Positions 7,439 through 17,310 of a DNA stretch of 64,000 bases are shown here, one piece after another (position 1 is the first letter of the stretch; each line of letters begins with the position of its first letter). The translations under genes and the position numbers were made by a program. The stretch comes from Flagellimonas aurea (GTDB taxonomy: Bacteria; Bacteroidota; Bacteroidia; Flavobacteriales; Flavobacteriaceae), in assembly GCF_017313785.1 (NCBI RefSeq), contig NZ_JAFLNL010000003.1, positions 1-64,000 of the forward strand, read 5' to 3'. The notes beneath the pieces were generated by a model. That model was not told where the DNA came from and ran no database searches. It worked only from the letters and a program-made list of their open reading frames with translations.

Positions 7439-10342
7439 TTATTTTCCCATTATGAATTCATAACGGTGGTCTTTGGCCAGATATTTTTTTGCAGTTTTCA
7501 TGATATCTTCAACAATTAATGATTTTATATAAATATCTACTTCCGATTTGGACAACCAGGGAGCATCATACCTATAATATTCATATAATCTCTCGTCAAC
7601 TTTTGAATTATTAAATAACCCTGTGGAATACTTGCTATCAATTTCTTTTAAGACCCGTTCTACCTCATTCTTATTAATTGTGCCCTTCTTTATATCCCCC
7701 AACAATTGGTGGATTGCTTCCTGCAACAATCGGAATTGTTTCTCTTTCTCAACTTCATTTCCCTTGGCGTTAAAATCTACTCTTAATATAATTTCGTACC
7801 TGGCAGCCTCAAAATTATATCCCCCAAAAACAAAAGGTGTATATACTGAAAAACCCTGATTTCGCAATACGGTAATAAGGTGATTTCTCATCATTGCAAC
7901 TAAGACGTTAACCTTGATTCTTTCTCTCCAATCAAAGTTTTTAGTGACAATGTATTTTTCAGCATATACCATCCCTTCTTTCCCCTCTCCATATTTTGGT
8001 ACAGGAATCTCAAATAATATTGGCCCATTGTCCAGTTTCACTCTCTTCTGTTTGTATGACCTGCTTTGATTTTGAGATGCCCTATCTGGTAAATTGCCTA
8101 AATATTTCTGAGCCATATTTATAACGACATCCTTATTATAGTCCCCTGTTATGATAAAAGTAAAATCGTTTGTTCTGCCAAAGAGATCTTTGTAGTGCTC
8201 GTAGGCCTTGTCCATGGTTACCATGGGCAGTCCTTCTACCATCGCAGTGGTATTGTTATAATTAATGTTATAATCTCCAGTCAATGATTTCATGGTGTTG
8301 TCCATATCATTGCGAAGTATATGCCCTTTCACATAACTTTCAAATTCACCTTTCTTCCAGTCAGAAAACGCATTTTGATCTATGCGAGGCTTCCTGATAT
8401 ATAAATATATAAGCTGAAACATTGTTTCCATATTTTCCAACGTTGTCTCACCTTTTATCCCTGTTTCAGAAACATTAATATATGGATGTACCTTTACCTT
8501 GTTGCTTCTTGAAGCTAAATAACGACTAATATCAAATTTGTCTTTATCTGCAATTCCCGAGTTAAGTACAATGGCTGAGGAATGTATAGCCGAAAAATAA
8601 TCATCTCCTTTATAACACTGGGCTCCTATCGGGCTGAATCCATGTACTTTTATGCCTTCGACACCTTCTTTTTGTGGCAGCAGGACAACTTTGATTCCGT
8701 TGTTCAGTAACAATTCCTGTGCTCCGGTATCCTGGTTAGTGCTTTTGCCAGCATAATCTGGTTTGGTCAACGCAAGTACTTCCTTTTCCTGCATTAAACT
8801 TTCCGGTACTTCTGGTGGTCGATATGCTTCCACCGGAGCATTCCATGCATCTTTTATCCACGAACGAATATCGGTTTGATTCAAGGATAAAATGCTGTTG
8901 CCCTCGTAGGCTGCAATACCAATATCATCGGGTATAGCAGGTATCAAGGCTTTTATTTCCTCATTTACCTGGGTTAAGGACAACCCTTTGAACCAGCCCC
9001 TTAAATAGGTATTCTTGTCTTCTGGCAGGGCTTCCCCGTAAATAAAATGTGAGCTCATTTCCTCAATCAAAGATGATGTACTTTTGCTTTTACCCCTATC
9101 CATTTGCTGAATCTCTTCTTTTTTCAGCATGTTCCATTCTTCTTCCAACAGTCCGTGTTGATAGAGCTGACGTAAAAGTCTAATGGTTCTTTCAGTACCT
9201 TCTTTTGCACTATTGTTCTTGCTATCAATAAATATTGTAAACATATTGCGAGCTTGGAATATACCGAAAGCCTTTTTATAGGTCAAATACTTGTTAAATC
9301 CACTGAAATCGTTATTATACTGTTCTTCGTTATGCCGGGTACGAGTTAGGAGCACTCCTGATAGAATGTTCCAAAGCAATTCTCTTCTCAACCCTTCTTG
9401 GGCATGTAGTTTAGCCTTTGTATAGTGATCCCTATACCCTAAATGAAATATTACTTGTTGCTTATCAATATTATCCTGATTCCCCAAGGGAACAGCTACC
9501 TTCGCGAATTGGGGTTCTTGTATAAAATACATCGAATCCATATTCATAAATTTCCTTGGATTTGTTGGTTTTGGGATTTTAGAGAACCTTTTTTTCACAA
9601 GGGCCTCCACACTATCCACATCCTTTATATTACCCACTACCATTAGTGCACTCAGGTCCGGCCTGTACCAGTCGTTATAGTAGCGTCTTAAAATTTCCGG
9701 CTTGAAAGTCCGATGATATTCTATGTAATAATTCAAATCATTCCGCCAATTTCTTGCCCCAGGATCTATTTTTGATTGCAGTCCAATTCTTGACGTCTCC
9801 CTTAGGTCGGCACCAGCAGAGCTCTTACCAATTCGTTCCTGACTCAAGATTCCCCTTTCCGCATCGATCTCCTCAGTGGTTAGTTTAAGGTCACCGCCAA
9901 CAATATCCTTGAACCACAATACCGCCTTTTCCAACGCATACGGATTTTTGTTAGGAATTTCAAAATTATACTTTGTATAATATTTTGATGTAGAAGCGGT
10001 AATATCAAAAAATCCTATTTTTAAACTGTCCAACTGGTCAGGAGCCTTAATTCCCAATGGGAAATGCTCGCTGGACTTGAATGCCATATGTTCTAAAAAA
10101 TGGGCTATGTCAATCTGATCCATATCCTGGATACTTGCGCCTCCTTTTAGGACCAGGCTCATGTCTATTTTATCGGACGAGGAGGAAGTAGGTCTAATAT
10201 AATAAGTAAAACCATTGGCAAGTTTTCCATAACGGATGCTTGGATCCAGAGGTATGGTGTCATTTTTTGGTTGTTTTTGGCATTGGACTGATAAGGTTGT
10301 ACCTATCAATATTAGAATAAAATAAATATGATTGAATTTCAT
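7439..10342 (-). CDS. M16-family zinc metallopeptidase (PqqL/insulinase-like), secreted
   Basis: A 967-residue exported protease with both halves of the M16 clam-shell in one chain. A Sec signal covers residues 1-20. The inverted zinc motif HFLEH is at 81-85 and the third ligand, in DAERG, falls at E162, the expected 77 residues later. The second half, from about 540, starts with QELLLNNGIKVVLLP and lacks its own HxxEH, as usual. M16 enzymes cleave peptides enclosed in their chamber, so this one could process or degrade peptides in the periplasm. It is the last gene of the minus-strand sigma-FecR-SusC-SusD operon, 124 bases after susD, in the place where cassette 2 has thioredoxins. Confidence 0.93.
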   Translation of the reverse strand: MKFNHIYFILILIGTTLSVQCQKQPKNDTIPLDPSIRYGKLANGFTYYIRPTSSSSDKIDMSLVLKGGASIQDMDQIDIAHFLEHMAFKSSEHFPLGIKAPDQLDSLKIGFFDITASTSKYYTKYNFEIPNKNPYALEKAVLWFKDIVGGDLKLTTEEIDAERGILSQERIGKSSAGADLRETSRIGLQSKIDPGARNWRNDLNYYIEYHRTFKPEILRRYYNDWYRPDLSALMVVGNIKDVDSVEALVKKRFSKIPKPTNPRKFMNMDSMYFIQEPQFAKVAVPLGNQDNIDKQQVIFHLGYRDHYTKAKLHAQEGLRRELLWNILSGVLLTRTRHNEEQYNNDFSGFNKYLTYKKAFGIFQARNMFTIFIDSKNNSAKEGTERTIRLLRQLYQHGLLEEEWNMLKKEEIQQMDRGKSKSTSSLIEEMSSHFIYGEALPEDKNTYLRGWFKGLSLTQVNEEIKALIPAIPDDIGIAAYEGNSILSLNQTDIRSWIKDAWNAPVEAYRPPEVPESLMQEKEVLALTKPDYAGKSTNQDTGAQELLLNNGIKVVLLPQKEGVEGIKVHGFSPIGAQCYKGDDYFSAIHSSAIVLNSGIADKDKFDISRYLASRSNKVKVHPYINVSETGIKGETTLENMETMFQLIYLYIRKPRIDQNAFSDWKKGEFESYVKGHILRNDMDNTMKSLTGDYNINYNNTTAMVEGLPMVTMDKAYEHYKDLFGRTNDFTFIITGDYNKDVVINMAQKYLGNLPDRASQNQSRSYKQKRVKLDNGPILFEIPVPKYGEGKEGMVYAEKYIVTKNFDWRERIKVNVLVAMMRNHLITVLRNQGFSVYTPFVFGGYNFEAARYEIILRVDFNAKGNEVEKEKQFRLLQEAIHQLLGDIKKGTINKNEVERVLKEIDSKYSTGLFNNSKVDERLYEYYRYDAPWLSKSEVDIYIKSLIVEDIMKTAKKYLAKDHRYEFIMGK

Positions 10343-10466
10343 GGGTTGTTGTTAGAATTAATGAATAGCAAAGTCATGGAAAGTTTCCCCATCATAGAAA
10401 TCTATGGATAACTTGACTGAATGATTTGAATTATAAATTTTTGCTTGTGGCTAAAAGGTTTGTCAA

Positions 10467-11867
10467 TTAATAGCCATCGTTTTGCCCCAATCCAGGGATT
10501 TTCATACGTTCCTGTTCCGGAATAGGGTATAGCACATCGGTATCTTGCCATAAAGGGTTAGTGCTTCCCAAAGTTTCGGAGGCTTTACCTACTCGTTTCA
10601 AATCAAACCATCGATGCCCCCATTCCGTAAACAACTCTTTTTTACGTTCGATAAGGATTTCGTTAACCAAATCTTCCTGATTGATCTCGGGGTTTGTTTC
10701 GGATAATAGGCCAAGTCCTGCTCGGTCTTTGATTTTATCCACATCGGAGATTCCTCCCGATATATTGCCCTGTCGGGCTCGGGCTTCGGCCCGGATCAAA
10801 TACTGTTCTGCCAAACGGAGCACCGTGGAATACTCGGTAATATTGTTCGTACTTCTCCCATCCTTATATTTATGGGGATAGTAGGTTTCCTTGTCCTGGT
10901 TATATCCAATCCAATAACTTCGCCGCATGTCCGAGTCTTCAAAAAAAGCTGCATATTCATTGGTCAACGCCAATCGTGGAATAGGGGAAACAAATAAATA
11001 ACCATCATTTGTATTTGTGGAACTATTACCATTTCCGGCAGGAGAAATTTGCCAAATCGCTTCCTGACTGTTCTTGAGAAATACCTGGTCCAAGTCCTTC
11101 AAGAGTTCATAGTAACCTGATTGATTGATCACATTAGTACTATGTATTTCTGCCAATGCCCATTCCTGTCGATATAAATATACCCTTGCCAAAAGGGCTT
11201 CAGCTGCGAATCGATTCACGTTGATACGTTCGCTATCCGGATACCCGGCATCAAGAAGAGTAACGGCCTCTTGAAGATCAATACTAATTTGACTATAGAC
11301 CTCTTCAACTGATGCTCTTGACATTTCGGCATTGATCCTGTAGTCCGTTGTCAATACCAAGGGTACTTCACCATATAGGTTGACCAATTGAAAAAAGGTA
11401 AAAGCCCTGATAAATCTGACTTCTCCTTCTAGTTGATTGCTTACCTCTACTGATATTTGCTCAGATGCCGATACCCCTTCCAATACCGAATTGGCCATAT
11501 AGACAATATTATAAGCACTGCTCCAAAGGGAAAGATTGGCCGTATTATTAGGTAGGATTTCATTTTCCTGAAATTCCAAATAACCCAAATCCGTGGCCGT
11601 ATTGAGGGTGAATATTTCATCAGCACTTAAACCCGCCAAGGCAGTCACACTATTACTTCCCCCATTGCAAAACGATGCAGACCGGAACAGTTCGTTATAG
11701 ATACCCTGCATAGCACTCCGGGCTGTTTCATCACTGTCGAATACACTTTCAACTGTTAGTTTATTGGTAGGAACATCCACTTCCACAAAGTCATCACATG
11801 ACAGGGCACAAAGCACTAAAGTAATTGCAATTATTGACTTTATATCTTTATAAGATTTCATATTCAT
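10467..11867 (-). CDS. SusD/RagB-family outer-membrane lipoprotein (cassette 1)
   Basis: The substrate-binding surface lipoprotein that caps a SusC transporter. The lipoprotein signal ends in ALSC-DD, typical of Bacteroidota export (acidic residues after the cysteine). Downstream lie the SusD helical (TPR-like) segments, including FIRAFTFFQLVNLYGEVPL, LLARVYLYRQEW and LAEQYLIRAEARARQG, and the C-terminal ELFTEWGHRWFDLKRVG. The frame is open further upstream into susC, but the start at 11867 or 11861, 4-10 bases after the susC stop, gives the proper signal peptide. About 465 residues is somewhat shorter than many glycan-binding SusDs. It is paralogous to the gene at 24281-25663. Confidence 0.93.
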   Translation of the reverse strand: MNMKSYKDIKSIIAITLVLCALSCDDFVEVDVPTNKLTVESVFDSDETARSAMQGIYNELFRSASFCNGGSNSVTALAGLSADEIFTLNTATDLGYLEFQENEILPNNTANLSLWSSAYNIVYMANSVLEGVSASEQISVEVSNQLEGEVRFIRAFTFFQLVNLYGEVPLVLTTDYRINAEMSRASVEEVYSQISIDLQEAVTLLDAGYPDSERINVNRFAAEALLARVYLYRQEWALAEIHSTNVINQSGYYELLKDLDQVFLKNSQEAIWQISPAGNGNSSTNTNDGYLFVSPIPRLALTNEYAAFFEDSDMRRSYWIGYNQDKETYYPHKYKDGRSTNNITEYSTVLRLAEQYLIRAEARARQGNISGGISDVDKIKDRAGLGLLSETNPEINQEDLVNEILIERKKELFTEWGHRWFDLKRVGKASETLGSTNPLWQDTDVLYPIPEQERMKIPGLGQNDGY

Positions 11868-11871
11868 TTTT

Positions 11872-14800
11872 TTAGAAATTAAGTTGGAGTCCAGCAGTAA
11901 TGATGCGTAAATTCCCAAAACCTGTACCTGCACCAGTTGCAAATTCTGCATCCATCCCATCATAACCAGTTAGGGTAAAAAGGTTTTGTCCATTGACAAA
12001 TATTTTGCATTCATCAATTCCTATTGTTTGCAAGGGGCTAGCTGGTAAGGTATAACTCAGGGATAAGGTTTTTAATCGTATAAATGAGGCATCAGAATAG
12101 ATCAGGTCTGAATTTTGAACATTCAAATAAGCTAACAATGCTCCTATGGATTGTGAAATGTTCTGAAAGGGGCTTCCATCGTCCAAAGCCTCCGCAACGA
12201 AAGCTCTTTGAGCACCATAACGCCCTACATCGAATAGTGCCAGGTTTCCCTCTTGCTTGACAAACTGCCAAAGGAATTGGAGGGAAATCTTTTTATAGTT
12301 TAAGGTGTTGTTGATGCCTCCAAAGAACTGTCTGTTTTGGTCTTTAATGATTACCCGATCTTCAAAATCATACCTTCCATCGACATTGACATCCTCTACA
12401 GAATATAATCCAGTTTCAGGGTCAACGCCTACGTATTGATATAGCAGGGCTATGTTCAAAGGATGGCCTACCCGATAGGTATTGGCATAGGACGATTCAT
12501 CAAGTCCAGGATAACTTACCAGCTTATTTTTGGGGAAGCTTACGTTGAAGCTAGTATGCCAGTTAAAATCATTGCTACGAAAATTAGATGATGAAAATTC
12601 CAATTCCCATCCCGTGTTTTGTACTGTAGCCGGGAGATTGGCTTGTACCATACTAAATCCAGTGGTTCCGGGTAACGGATAACCTACCAATTGGTTTGAG
12701 GACCGATTTCGGTACCAGCTTGCACCGAGATTAATCCGGTCCTTAAGGAATCCCAATTGTACACCTGTTTCCAGTTTTTTATTTACTTCCCAGGAGTAAT
12801 CCGGATTGGCAAGGGCGGTGGGATAAAGTCCCCCAGGTGCCACCGTAGCCTCATAGGCATCCAGGTAACCATAGTCCCCGATCTGGTCATTCCCAGTGGT
12901 GCCGTAACTACCGCGCAACTTACCGAAACTTAAAAATTTCAGATGTTCTCGTACCCAATTTTCCTCAGAAAAAATCCAGGCGGCCCCAATGGCCCCAAAA
13001 TTGGCCCATCGTTTTCCCGGACCAAAACGGGAGGAACCATCCCTTCTTCCTGTAAGGTTCAGAAAGTACTTTTGGTTCCAGTTAAGCCCTAAGCGTCCAA
13101 AAACGGCATGATAGCGATAGTCGGTAGTTTGATTGACTCCCTGGGTCAATGTTTCCGCAGCGGCAAGATTCCCGATAAGGGCTTCCGACACATACCCCGA
13201 ACCTGTAACCCCAGTTTGATTGTTTTGGCTTTGCTGAAAGGTAGTACCGATCAAACCATCAATTTGAAGATTGCCGAGGTGGGTATTATAGTTCAATTGG
13301 GGTTCTATGATCCAGGACTTCCTGTGACCAATTAAATGGTCGGACCTGTGTTCCCTGGTCTGCCATGATGAAGGATTATAGGATCTTTTTGGCACCTTGA
13401 TTAGTTCCTTGCTGTTTAAATTGGTAAAACCCAGGCTTGTACTAAAAGAAAGGTTGTTGAGAATTTTGTAATTTAAGTTTAAATTGGATATCAGGTTATT
13501 AGCCTCTGTTTTGCTGGCATTGAAATAGCCCTGAAAAGGATTATTGATACTCGCCTCTGCCCATTCCTCCCAGTGAAGACTTCCATCTTCATTAAAAATA
13601 GCAGGTGCATTTGGGGAAAGGCTAATGATTTGAGAGCCGGAAGACCCCACTAAATTGTTTATGTCCATACCATAATTCAGCTTCAAACCAAGGGATAATT
13701 TTTGGTCCTTGGTACTGTGGTTAAGGGAAAGGGCTACCGTGGCCTTTTCATACTTGGAATTTCCCGGATATATCGTGCCTTGTTCCTGATACCCTCCATT
13801 TATTTGAAATTGTGTATTGGCATTGCCGCCGGAAGCTGATAGATTGGCGTTGGTCACCCAGGCATTGCCACCCCAAAATACGTCCTGCCAATCCGTTTCA
13901 CGGTTTTGGTCCCATAAGAGTAAATCATATGCATTTCTTGTTGTTGGTTCTACGCCATCATTTTCAAATGCCCTATTACGGATTTGTAAGTATTGCTTTG
14001 TATTGAGCAGATCCAGTCGGTTGGGAACCGTAGATACACCACTGTAAATTCGGGCTTGAAATGCTGTTTTCTGAGCAATCCCCTTTTTGGTCGTAATCAA
14101 AATCACGCCGTTGGCACCCCTGGAACCATAAATAGCCGTGGCATCCGCATCTTTTAGGACCTCAATACTTTCAATATTGGAAAGGTTCAGGGTACTTAAA
14201 GGATCTATCCCGGTAAAGGTTAATTTACTATTGTTACTTTCAACTGGCGTGGAATTGATGGGCATGCCATCAATAATATATAAGGGGTAGTTTCCCTCAT
14301 CCCGTAAACTGTTCTGCCCACGGATACGGATGGTAGGTGCAGCACCGGGCAAGTCACCCCCGGGAGTGACCTCCATTCCTGCCACACGCCCCTGAAGCGC
14401 TTGAAGGGGACTGACCAAGGGCTGGAGTTCGACCTCCTTGGAGGTCACTTTGATTATATTCCCGGTTCGGACTTTTTCGGTAGTGGTATAATACCCCGCA
14501 TTGAGCACCACTTCGTTCAATTCCGTTATATCTTCCTGTAATTCCACATTGATACGGGCTAGGTATCCTACGACGCGTTCCTGCGCTCTATATCCGATAT
14601 AGCTGAAGACCAAAACATCCGTTGTTGAAGCAGAAATTTGATAATTACCATTAACATCTGAAAAGGTTCCCCTATCACTATCTTTTATATAGATGCTTAC
14701 ACCAGGCATGGGTCCCTGTGCATCGGTAACTGTTCCAGTAACAGTGTGTTGTTCCTGGTTTGGAGTTGTCAGGTTGGCAGCAGGTCCCGAAGGCATGTCA

Positions 14801-15165
14801 TCGTTCAGGGTCAACACAATTTGCTTTTGTTCAATTTTATAAGAGATACCACTGTTTCCAAATACCTTTTGCAGTATCCGTTCCAGTTTCTCGTTCTTGG
14901 CGCGGATGTCCATTTTCCGGGAGGTATCGAGCTGGTCCTTGCGGTAAAGGAAGCGGTAATCGGTTGTGGTCTCTATTTCATGGATGACATCCAGAACCGT
15001 GGCCGATTTCAGGTCGAGGGTAATATTTTGACTGCGGTTTCCCTCCAGATTTGCATTGATCTGTAACAAGGTGGCAAAGAAGAGTGAGAGCAGCAGTTTC
15101 ATCCGTAGGGTGATTTTAAGGCGGGAACTGTCCCGGTGCCTTACGGCATTCCTGATAATTTTCAT
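11872..15165 (-). CDS. SusC/RagA TonB-dependent transporter with STN signalling domain (cassette 1)
   Basis: A 1097-residue outer-membrane transporter. Order: N-terminal export signal (~30-40), STN secretin/TonB short domain (about 47-118, ITLDLKSATVLDVIHEIE), carboxypeptidase-D-like regulatory domain (about 140-212, GTVTDAQGPMPGVSIYIKD), plug domain (about 225-360, with PLYIIDGMPI and SIEVLKDADATAIYGSRGAN), then the beta-barrel. An STN domain means it can signal occupancy to the FecR encoded just upstream (96 bases). It shares the unusual LNAGYYT-TxE-TGNI stretch before the plug with the paralogue at 25678-29019, so the two form a subfamily. The substrate is not given by sequence. The gene context (M16 protease, redox proteins) favours a peptide over a glycan; this is inference. 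Confidence 0.95.
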   Translation of the reverse strand: MKIIRNAVRHRDSSRLKITLRMKLLLSLFFATLLQINANLEGNRSQNITLDLKSATVLDVIHEIETTTDYRFLYRKDQLDTSRKMDIRAKNEKLERILQKVFGNSGISYKIEQKQIVLTLNDDMPSGPAANLTTPNQEQHTVTGTVTDAQGPMPGVSIYIKDSDRGTFSDVNGNYQISASTTDVLVFSYIGYRAQERVVGYLARINVELQEDITELNEVVLNAGYYTTTEKVRTGNIIKVTSKEVELQPLVSPLQALQGRVAGMEVTPGGDLPGAAPTIRIRGQNSLRDEGNYPLYIIDGMPINSTPVESNNSKLTFTGIDPLSTLNLSNIESIEVLKDADATAIYGSRGANGVILITTKKGIAQKTAFQARIYSGVSTVPNRLDLLNTKQYLQIRNRAFENDGVEPTTRNAYDLLLWDQNRETDWQDVFWGGNAWVTNANLSASGGNANTQFQINGGYQEQGTIYPGNSKYEKATVALSLNHSTKDQKLSLGLKLNYGMDINNLVGSSGSQIISLSPNAPAIFNEDGSLHWEEWAEASINNPFQGYFNASKTEANNLISNLNLNYKILNNLSFSTSLGFTNLNSKELIKVPKRSYNPSSWQTREHRSDHLIGHRKSWIIEPQLNYNTHLGNLQIDGLIGTTFQQSQNNQTGVTGSGYVSEALIGNLAAAETLTQGVNQTTDYRYHAVFGRLGLNWNQKYFLNLTGRRDGSSRFGPGKRWANFGAIGAAWIFSEENWVREHLKFLSFGKLRGSYGTTGNDQIGDYGYLDAYEATVAPGGLYPTALANPDYSWEVNKKLETGVQLGFLKDRINLGASWYRNRSSNQLVGYPLPGTTGFSMVQANLPATVQNTGWELEFSSSNFRSNDFNWHTSFNVSFPKNKLVSYPGLDESSYANTYRVGHPLNIALLYQYVGVDPETGLYSVEDVNVDGRYDFEDRVIIKDQNRQFFGGINNTLNYKKISLQFLWQFVKQEGNLALFDVGRYGAQRAFVAEALDDGSPFQNISQSIGALLAYLNVQNSDLIYSDASFIRLKTLSLSYTLPASPLQTIGIDECKIFVNGQNLFTLTGYDGMDAEFATGAGTGFGNLRIITAGLQLNF

Positions 15166-15213
15166 ACTTTTGGTTTGATTATTAGTTATATGTTTGGCTT
15201 GTAATCAATAGTA

Positions 15214-15246
15214 TCGGAGGGTGTTGCGAGCACCCTTCGATTTTTT
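15214..15246 (+). terminator. plus-strand intrinsic terminator facing susC (possible antisense RNA end)
   Basis: TCGGAGGGTG (15214-15223) pairs with CACCCTTCGA (15231-15240), with one G-U pair and a 7-nt loop, followed by TTTTTT (15241-15246). It works on the plus strand only, yet no plus-strand gene ends here: fecR and susC on both sides are minus-strand. A Bacteroidota-like -7 box, TATGTTTG, lies at 15189-15196. The position matches DonS-type antisense RNAs of Bacteroides; on the minus strand it may act as a pause or processing hairpin instead. Confidence 0.55.
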
Positions 15247-15260
15247 GATCTTAACTGGGT

Positions 15261-16481
15261 TTATTGCGTCATAGGCTGTGGTTTTTGGATGGTTATGGTC
15301 TTCTCTTTTATGTCATAATCGAAAACAGTTTGGTACTGGAACAACTTTAATATCTGGTCCAGCGGTTCCCGGCTAAAAGTCCCTGTGAACTTCACGTCGT
15401 TCAATTCCTCATAATGGTTATCTATCTTCACATCAAAACGTCGTTCCAGTTCCTTTAGGATCAATTCAAAACGGTCATCCAGAAAATAGAGCTCGCCATC
15501 TATCCATGCTGTGTATTTACGAATATCCACAGTTTCGACATTAATACTGCCGTCCTCGAAGACCGCACGCTGTCCAGGTACGATCTTTATGGGGTCGTCC
15601 TTTTTGGGACTATTAGGTTGGTAAACCCCCACGCTCCCTTCTTCCAGTACGGTAAAGGTGTTGTTTTCGTCCTTGTAACTCGAAACATTGAACCTTGTAC
15701 CGTACACCTGGGTATTCAGCATGTCAGTCACTACAGTGAAGGAGCGTGTGGAGTCCTGTGCCACGTCAAAGAACGCTTCGCCGTCCAGGAATACGTTACG
15801 GGGCTTACCATGGGGGAACTGTACGGGATAACGCAACTTGGAGCCGGCGTTGAGATAAATATGAGAACCATCGGATAAGACTAATTCAAAATTTTTACCA
15901 TAGGGTACTGTCAGCTCATTGTACACCAGCTCCGTTACGTCGTCCTTTGACCTTTGGTAGGTCAATATGTTTTTATTTTGTTTTCCCAGTGTCTTTCCTT
16001 TTTCAGTAATGACTACTCCAGAGGCCTCTTCGTCCATTACCTTAATGGTGCCGTCCTGTAATTCCAGGGTAATCTGGTTGGGATCGACAAGCAATGTTCC
16101 CTCCTTTGTAAAGAGGCCGAGTTGATAGGCCCCATAGCTCAACACCACTAATGGAATGGCCACGGCAGCTACCTTAATCAATCCCTTGCCAAGATTGTTA
16201 AAGAGGGATTTTGGACTGTTCATTCTGCCCCTTTCCCTGGTATTACGTTTTTCGATAATCTGCATCCATACCCGGTCCTTTTCATTTGGGGTCGGGGCGT
16301 CATCATCTTGGGCAAGCAATCGGACCATATCCCGGGCCGTTTCCACCACTTCCTGTTTCTCCGGGTGTTGGGCGAGCCAGTTATTCCAGAAATTGGAGGT
16401 AATGGCATCCTTCTCCAATACCCATTTCTGGAAATAATGGTCGTTTGCAAAATCTTCCGAAGTGTAATCCTTGTAGGTCAC
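15261..16481 (-). CDS. FecR-family anti-sigma factor (cassette 1)
   Basis: A 406-residue single-pass inner-membrane regulator that holds its ECF sigma factor and activates it when the partner SusC binds substrate. A cytoplasmic N-terminal sigma-binding region (1-95) is followed by a membrane helix at about 97-118, the periplasmic FecR domain (about 180-290, VPYGKNFELVLSDGSHIYLN, GEAFFDVAQD, LNTQVYGTRFNVSSY) and a C-terminal DUF4974/STN-like domain (about 325-400) ending in ITIQKPQPM. It lies between the sigma gene (203 bases upstream) and susC, the standard order. It is strongly similar to the FecR at 29809-31002 through the FecR domain, indicating cassette duplication. Confidence 0.95.
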   Translation of the reverse strand: MTYKDYTSEDFANDHYFQKWVLEKDAITSNFWNNWLAQHPEKQEVVETARDMVRLLAQDDDAPTPNEKDRVWMQIIEKRNTRERGRMNSPKSLFNNLGKGLIKVAAVAIPLVVLSYGAYQLGLFTKEGTLLVDPNQITLELQDGTIKVMDEEASGVVITEKGKTLGKQNKNILTYQRSKDDVTELVYNELTVPYGKNFELVLSDGSHIYLNAGSKLRYPVQFPHGKPRNVFLDGEAFFDVAQDSTRSFTVVTDMLNTQVYGTRFNVSSYKDENNTFTVLEEGSVGVYQPNSPKKDDPIKIVPGQRAVFEDGSINVETVDIRKYTAWIDGELYFLDDRFELILKELERRFDVKIDNHYEELNDVKFTGTFSREPLDQILKLFQYQTVFDYDIKEKTITIQKPQPMTQ

Positions 16482-16683
16482 TATTGTTGTTTTTAAGGGG
16501 TAAAGGAAACAAGCCCCCTCTATAGAGTGGAGTAGATTTTTTCCTTGATCACTTCAAAAACGTGAAAAAAAATATGTCAAACATTTGTCAAAAGCTGTCA
16601 AAGGCCAAGAGTACTTAGCTTCCTGATGAAATTAAAGGGATTTCATTAATATCCGGAACCGGCTACAACAAACTGGAAAGGTT

Positions 16684-17310
16684 TTAAAACCCAAAATGGT
16701 CCCGTAGCCGTTTCATAGTTCGGGCCATGAGATTGTACACAGACTTGGTATCGGTATCCATGATCTCTGCTATTTCAGGGTAATCAATTTGGCAGTAGTA
16801 TTTAAGGAAAATGATTTCCTGTTGGCTGATATTCAGCTTGGATACCGCATGTTTGATTTCTTTGCGGCGTTGGTCAAAGGCCTGTCGTTCTACCAACTGG
16901 TGTTCCAGGGATGGAACAGGTTCTTCCTCCAGCAATTCATTGACGGGAACCAGGCTCCTTTTTCCGGCCTTAATGGCACGGGCCACCACTTTTCTTCTGA
17001 TGCAGGTCAACAGGTAATTGGTAATATTGCGTACCTCACCAAGGCGGTCCCTGGTCTCCCACAATTCGACAAAAAGGTCCTGGATGGCATCACCTACCAG
17101 TTCCCGGTCCCTGACCTGTTTGAGGCCATACCGGAACAGGATGTTAAAATTGCGATCATATATGGCGGCAAAGGCAGTTTCATTGCCTTCCCGGAACTTC
17201 TGCCAAAGTGCAGCATCGGATTGATTTTGGCCTAAGGCTTCTCCCTTCCCGGGAATTTCTCGGGGCTCCCTATCTGGTATGGATGATTTTCGTCTGAGGG
17301 AAAAAGCCAA
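16684..17310 (-). CDS. ECF RNA polymerase sigma factor (cassette 1)
   Basis: A 208-residue ECF sigma factor. Region 2 runs from about 35 to 105 (AAFAAIYDRNFNILFRYG, DAIQDLFVELWETR) and region 4 from about 145 to 205 (AVSKLNISQQEIIFLKYYCQIDYPEI, with DTKSVYNLMARTMKRLRD as the recognition helix). It is the first gene of the minus-strand operon sigma-FecR-SusC-SusD-M16. The N-terminal ~28 residues before the family core are basic and proline-rich; a later start is possible. Its target is expected to be the susC promoter, but no site was identified. Confidence 0.93.
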   Translation of the reverse strand: MAFSLRRKSSIPDREPREIPGKGEALGQNQSDAALWQKFREGNETAFAAIYDRNFNILFRYGLKQVRDRELVGDAIQDLFVELWETRDRLGEVRNITNYLLTCIRRKVVARAIKAGKRSLVPVNELLEEEPVPSLEHQLVERQAFDQRRKEIKHAVSKLNISQQEIIFLKYYCQIDYPEIAEIMDTDTKSVYNLMARTMKRLRDHFGF

